Source: an uncultured Flavobacteriales bacterium (GTDB taxonomy: Bacteria; Bacteroidota; Bacteroidia; Palsa-965). From it: DNA of 9,194 nucleotides. The notes beneath the pieces were generated by a model. That model did no database searches. It had not been told where the DNA came from and saw only the letters and a list, made by a program, of their open reading frames with translations. The translations under genes were made by a program, and so were the position numbers. The stretch lies in assembly GCA_946478675.1 (NCBI GenBank), contig CAMLEF010000175.1, forward strand, positions 1 to 9,194, read 5' to 3'. This document shows positions 5,602-9,194 of the stretch, piece by piece. Numbering within the stretch: the stretch's first letter is position 1; each line of letters starts with the position of its first letter.

Positions 5602-8600
5602 ATGAAAAAATACCTGACCCTAAACCTGCTGTTACTGCTATTGTCTTATAAGACAATGCATGCACAGGCCCCCACGTGCTCGCCCTCCGTGCCGTTCCAT
5701 ATTGTCGACCTTCGCGGCAATCCGACCGGCAGTTGGGTTTCTCCCGGCCACTCGCGCAACGGCAACTGCTGCAGCACGAGCTCTCCCGATCGTTGCACCT
5801 CGTTCGAAATTTTTGTCGACACCGGCGCAGCGATGATCAGCTTCGAAATTGCATCGGGAGCGATTCCTCCCGGTTCGATGTTTTACCAGATCAACTGCGG
5901 CCCGCAGGTCCCGGTAGGACAACCGATCTGCATCACCGGCCCCGGCCCGCACTTCCTGACGTTCTGCAAACCGGGCAACAACCAAAACACGTATCGCGTC
6001 ACGTCGATCGCAAAGCCGACTTTCCCGCCGGATGATACGGTGCGCATTGGCTGCTCTCACCCGATCCCGGTACTCGGCATGGTGGAAAGCTCCGTAACGT
6101 GGAATTCTATTTTCCCCGGCGCACCCGGCGCATACAACAGCTATCTCAACTGCACGTCGAACTGCGACACGTCGATCTACACGCCGGCCATCAACGCTCC
6201 GCCGTATGTAGAATATCTCGTCTGCGGCAACCCGATCGCAACTCTTTGCGGTTACGTTGCGATTTGCGACACCGTTCGTATTTATAATGAACAGCCGCTT
6301 TCCGTTACGGCCTCTCCGAACCCCGCAGGATTCTGCCAGGGCGGTCCCGGCGTAACGCTTACCGCAAGCGCAACCGGCGGCCTCGCTCCTTACTCTTATG
6401 TATGGCGCGATCAGTCGCTCACGCAAACCTGCACCGGCACTTCCTGTCTTGCGACCAACGCAGGAGCATATTCCATCGAAGTGCGCGACCAGCTTTATGA
6501 TTCTACGTATTGTCCCGCTGCTTTCGTCAGCGCAACGGTGGTGGTTACTCCTCCGCCGGTGGTGAATGCGGGACCCGATCAAACGCTTTGCCCCACGAAT
6601 CCCGTCGTCATCCTGAACGGAAGCGTCCAATATGCAACGGGCGGAACCTGGAGCGGCGGCGCAGGAACATTTAACCCGAATGCAGTCTCTTTACTTACTG
6701 CCTATACTCCGACGCCCGCTGAAATTGCAGCAGGACAGGTAACGCTGACGCTCACTTCTACAGGTGCAGGCGGCGGATGCTCAGACAACGCCGACCAGGT
6801 AACGATTTATTTTCCTCCCGCACTCGTTGTTAACGTCGCTGACATAAACGTCGGTTGCAACGGCGGCAGCGGCACGCTTACTTCTACGGTTTCCGGCGGC
6901 ACCGCTCCTTATTCCTATCAATGGAACACCGGCCAGACCAGCACGTCGATCACCGCAGGACAAGGTTCGTATTGTCTTTCCGTCACCGACAACCTCGGTT
7001 GCACTGCGACGGATTGCGGAACGATTACTTCACCTGCCGCACTGAACATTTCCATGTCATCGACGGCCTGCACGACCAACGGCGGCACCGACGGATCAGC
7101 CAGCGCAACGGTAACCGGCGGCACCGCTCCTTATTCCTACAGCTGGAGCAACGGCGGCACGACGCAAACGATCACCGGTCTTGCGTATGGCGCTTACCAG
7201 GTAACGGTAACCGACAACAACGGTTGCTCGATCGTTTCCAGTGTTGTCGTCAACGAACCGCGCTGCAACAGTTTCCTGGTTAGTGTTTCCGGCAATCCGA
7301 TTTCCTGCTCCGACGGCAATGACGGTTCTGCAACGGCAACCGTGATCATCGGAACACCGAACTATACGTACCAGTGGAATGATCCGCTGCTCCAGGCAAC
7401 GGCAACGGCCAGCAATCTTACGAGCGGTGTTTACCAGTGCCTCGTGACGGACGCGCTCGGCTGCATCGCTGCGGTGAACATCAGCCTCACGCAACCCGCA
7501 GCGCTCACCAATACGATGACGCATACGAATGCTTCTTCCATCGGTGGCAACGACGGCTCCGCGGCTTCCAACGTCAACGGCGGCACTCCCGGTTATACCT
7601 ACACGTGGAGCAACGGCGGCAACACCGCTTCCATCTCTTCATTGACGGCCGGCACGTATTCGCTGGTGGTTCATGACACACACAATTGCACGCTTGTCGA
7701 CAGCGTTCTCATCAACCAGCCGCCGTGCAACAACCTTACGGCCGGCGTCGTTTCCAGCAATGTCAGCTGCAACGGCGGATCGAACGGCACAGCTTCCGTC
7801 ATCGTTCTCTTCGGCAACAATCCGCTGAGCTACCTGTGGAGCACCGGCGAAACGACTTCTTCCGTCAGCGATCTTGCAGCAGGCAATTATAACGTAACGG
7901 TGACCGACGGTTCGAACTGTTCCACCTTCGTCAACTTCTCCATCACGCAACCGGCGCCGCTGAGCGTTTCTCTTGCTCCGACCGACATTCGCTGTAACCA
8001 CACGAACGACGGTACGATCGAACTGACGGTTAACGGCGGTACGTTCCCCTACTCATACATGTGGTCGAACGGCCTCACGGTTGAAGACCAGGTGAACCTT
8101 TCCAACGGTACGTACAGCGTAACTATTACGGACGCTATGGGTTGCGTTACGAATGGAACTACTGCTATCGTTCGTCCCGCGCCGATCAGCATTTCTTCGG
8201 TGATCACCCCGGTTACCTGCAACGGCGGCAGCAATGGCGCTGTCGATGCAACGGTGAGCGGCGGTATCGCTCCTTATACGTACAGCTGGTCGAACGCGGC
8301 AACGACGCAAGACATTTCCGGTCTCGTGAAAAACGAATACCTGCTGACGGTTACCGACGCGAACAATTGCGTAACGGCTCCGTTCAGCTCGCTCGTCGAT
8401 GAACCGGATACGGTGAAAGTCGGAAGTGCAGTTGCAGTTTGCCCGGTTCCCGGCAGCGGCCTTTCACAAGTGACTTTCACGGCCACCGGCGGTAATACGG
8501 GTTCTTATCAATTCTCTGTAAACGGCGGAACTTCTTATCTCGGTTCGGGCGTTTACAACACGCTGCTGCCGGTCGACAGCTCGTACACCGTCATAGTGCG

Positions 8601-9194
8601 CGACACGTTCGGTTGCGTGGCTCCCGCGTCGGTAACGCTAAACATTGCACCTGCTGTAGATATCGTAACGGTGGCGTACCCGTCCTGTATTCCTGACGGC
8701 GCATCGGCTGTTCCGGTGAACCTCACGGTAACCGGCGGCAACGGCGGATTGCTTTCCGCTTCGTTTGACAACGGCGCAACGTGGCAGGCTCCGGGTGTGT
8801 ACAGCACTTCACTCGCAACCGGCGCATCGTATTCGATCATCGTGAAAGATTCTTCAGGATGTAATTCCGTCACGGAAAATATTTCACTCTCGACCGACAT
8901 CGTTCTTGCCGGAACAACTTCCGCTTATGCAGGCGGTTTCCAGATCTCCTGCGCAGGCGCTTCTACCGGTTCGATCGATCTTTCTGCGAACGGCGGTACC
9001 GGCGGTTACAGCTACAACTGGTCCAATGCGGTAACGACGCAGGATCTTGCGGCTGTTCCTGCAGGAACTTATTCTGTCGTCGTCAGCGACAACAGCGGCT
9101 GTGCCGATACGATCGCTTTCACATTGAACGAACCGGCAGCACTTACCGGCACTGTTGTTCCGACTGCACTTTATAACGGTTATGCGATCAGCTG
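5602..9194 (+). CDS. Giant secreted SprB-repeat adhesin (3' end outside window)
   Basis: An enormous cell-surface protein, at least 1197 residues and still open. The N-terminus is a signal peptide (MKKYLTLNLLLLLL..., probable cut after HA at residue 21). Residues about 22-228 form a cysteine-rich domain with 13 cysteines (25, 56, 57, 65, 99, 110, 122, 151, 184, 188, 208, 216, 222). Residues about 232-318 and 319-407 look like PKD/Ig-like segments; the second has the familiar VNAGPDQTLCP opening. From residue 408 there are ten tandem modules of 72-83 residues, mostly SprB repeats (GGTAPYSYSWSNG ... GxYxVTVTDNNGC). SprB is the mobile gliding adhesin of Flavobacterium johnsoniae, and such proteins are normally exported by the type IX system using a C-terminal domain not visible here. 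I do not claim orthology with sprB. The start was chosen for the signal peptide. No in-frame stop was found on reading every codon. Confidence 0.93.
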   Translation, partial: MKKYLTLNLLLLLLSYKTMHAQAPTCSPSVPFHIVDLRGNPTGSWVSPGHSRNGNCCSTSSPDRCTSFEIFVDTGAAMISFEIASGAIPPGSMFYQINCGPQVPVGQPICITGPGPHFLTFCKPGNNQNTYRVTSIAKPTFPPDDTVRIGCSHPIPVLGMVESSVTWNSIFPGAPGAYNSYLNCTSNCDTSIYTPAINAPPYVEYLVCGNPIATLCGYVAICDTVRIYNEQPLSVTASPNPAGFCQGGPGVTLTASATGGLAPYSYVWRDQSLTQTCTGTSCLATNAGAYSIEVRDQLYDSTYCPAAFVSATVVVTPPPVVNAGPDQTLCPTNPVVILNGSVQYATGGTWSGGAGTFNPNAVSLLTAYTPTPAEIAAGQVTLTLTSTGAGGGCSDNADQVTIYFPPALVVNVADINVGCNGGSGTLTSTVSGGTAPYSYQWNTGQTSTSITAGQGSYCLSVTDNLGCTATDCGTITSPAALNISMSSTACTTNGGTDGSASATVTGGTAPYSYSWSNGGTTQTITGLAYGAYQVTVTDNNGCSIVSSVVVNEPRCNSFLVSVSGNPISCSDGNDGSATATVIIGTPNYTYQWNDPLLQATATASNLTSGVYQCLVTDALGCIAAVNISLTQPAALTNTMTHTNASSIGGNDGSAASNVNGGTPGYTYTWSNGGNTASISSLTAGTYSLVVHDTHNCTLVDSVLINQPPCNNLTAGVVSSNVSCNGGSNGTASVIVLFGNNPLSYLWSTGETTSSVSDLAAGNYNVTVTDGSNCSTFVNFSITQPAPLSVSLAPTDIRCNHTNDGTIELTVNGGTFPYSYMWSNGLTVEDQVNLSNGTYSVTITDAMGCVTNGTTAIVRPAPISISSVITPVTCNGGSNGAVDATVSGGIAPYTYSWSNAATTQDISGLVKNEYLLTVTDANNCVTAPFSSLVDEPDTVKVGSAVAVCPVPGSGLSQVTFTATGGNTGSYQFSVNGGTSYLGSGVYNTLLPVDSSYTVIVRDTFGCVAPASVTLNIAPAVDIVTVAYPSCIPDGASAVPVNLTVTGGNGGLLSASFDNGATWQAPGVYSTSLATGASYSIIVKDSSGCNSVTENISLSTDIVLAGTTSAYAGGFQISCAGASTGSIDLSANGGTGGYSYNWSNAVTTQDLAAVPAGTYSVVVSDNSGCADTIAFTLNEPAALTGTVVPTALYNGYAIS
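6823..9194 (+). repeat. Tandem SprB-type module array, ten full units plus a partial one
   Basis: My unit boundaries, by recurring motif, are 6823-7038, 7039-7260, 7261-7500, 7501-7725, 7726-7956, 7957-8181, 8182-8406, 8407-8655, 8656-8898, 8899-9138, and a partial unit from 9139. Most carry a cysteine near the start (often CNGGSNG), then GG-x-x-PYxYxWSNG, then GxYxVTVTDxxGC, ending in a QPA or EPA-like linker. The cysteine near each end may form one disulfide per module (inference). Units 8 and 9 (8407-8898) belong to a different subtype. All boundaries keep the reading frame. Confidence 0.85.
6893..7139 (+). repeat. 25-base exact direct repeat, 222 bases apart, inside the adhesin
   Basis: Bases 6893-6917 and 7115-7139 are identical over 25 positions. 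They encode the GGTAPYSY core of modules 1 and 2. The 222-base offset equals 74 codons, one module length, so recombination between the copies would remove or add one module in frame. Confidence 0.85.

Noticed and set aside
5638..6630. A 330-codon minus-strand open frame opposite the start of the adhesin
   Set aside because: It is in antisense register with the adhesin codons, gives an Arg-rich translation with no recognisable motif, and the plus-strand reading has a signal peptide and known repeat motifs.
5602..9194. Calling the giant protein sprB itself
   Set aside because: SprB repeats occur in many unrelated giant surface proteins, and the C-terminus and neighbouring gliding genes are not visible, so orthology cannot be supported.

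Overview
The window looks like chromosomal DNA from a Bacteroidota bacterium, probably a gliding or surface-living member with fairly high GC (perhaps Chitinophagales-like; this is inference). The pointers are SprB-type adhesin repeats in a very large secreted protein, a perfect TAnnTTTG promoter box of the Bacteroidota type, mostly weak Shine-Dalgarno sequences, and a CheB-CheR-PAS hybrid sensor of the sort common in this phylum. I see no mobile element, RNA gene or CRISPR array.

Left part, minus strand: reading right to left, a short-chain dehydrogenase (4475-3681) is followed after 4 bases by a small secreted, probably outer-membrane protein (3676-2969), so the two form an operon. After a 322-base gap comes a large CheB-CheR hybrid signalling protein (2646 to beyond base 1) that runs out of the window with no stop over 882 codons.

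Middle, plus strand, divergent from the dehydrogenase: an SRPBCC/AHSA1-domain protein (4681-5109) overlaps an ArsR-family regulator (5106-5459) by 4 bases. Just upstream lie two near-identical 16-base inverted repeats on either side of a TATATTTG promoter box. This is a readable autoregulation module and one of the two clearest regulatory signals in the window.

Right part, plus strand: a giant secreted protein begins at 5602 and is still open at 9194 (1197 codons seen). It has a signal peptide, a cysteine-rich N-terminal domain of about 200 residues, two PKD/Ig-like segments, and at least ten tandem 72-83-residue modules, mostly SprB repeats. Its start codon is directly preceded by a perfect 10-base inverted repeat, the second clear regulatory candidate. 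The protein is probably a type IX-secreted surface adhesin; its C-terminus, where a sorting domain would lie, is outside the window.

I do not see a wholly new multi-gene system. The parts most worth a second look are the paired operators, the hairpin before the adhesin, the N-terminal domain of the adhesin and its mixture of two module types, and the unexplained dehydrogenase/outer-membrane-protein pair.
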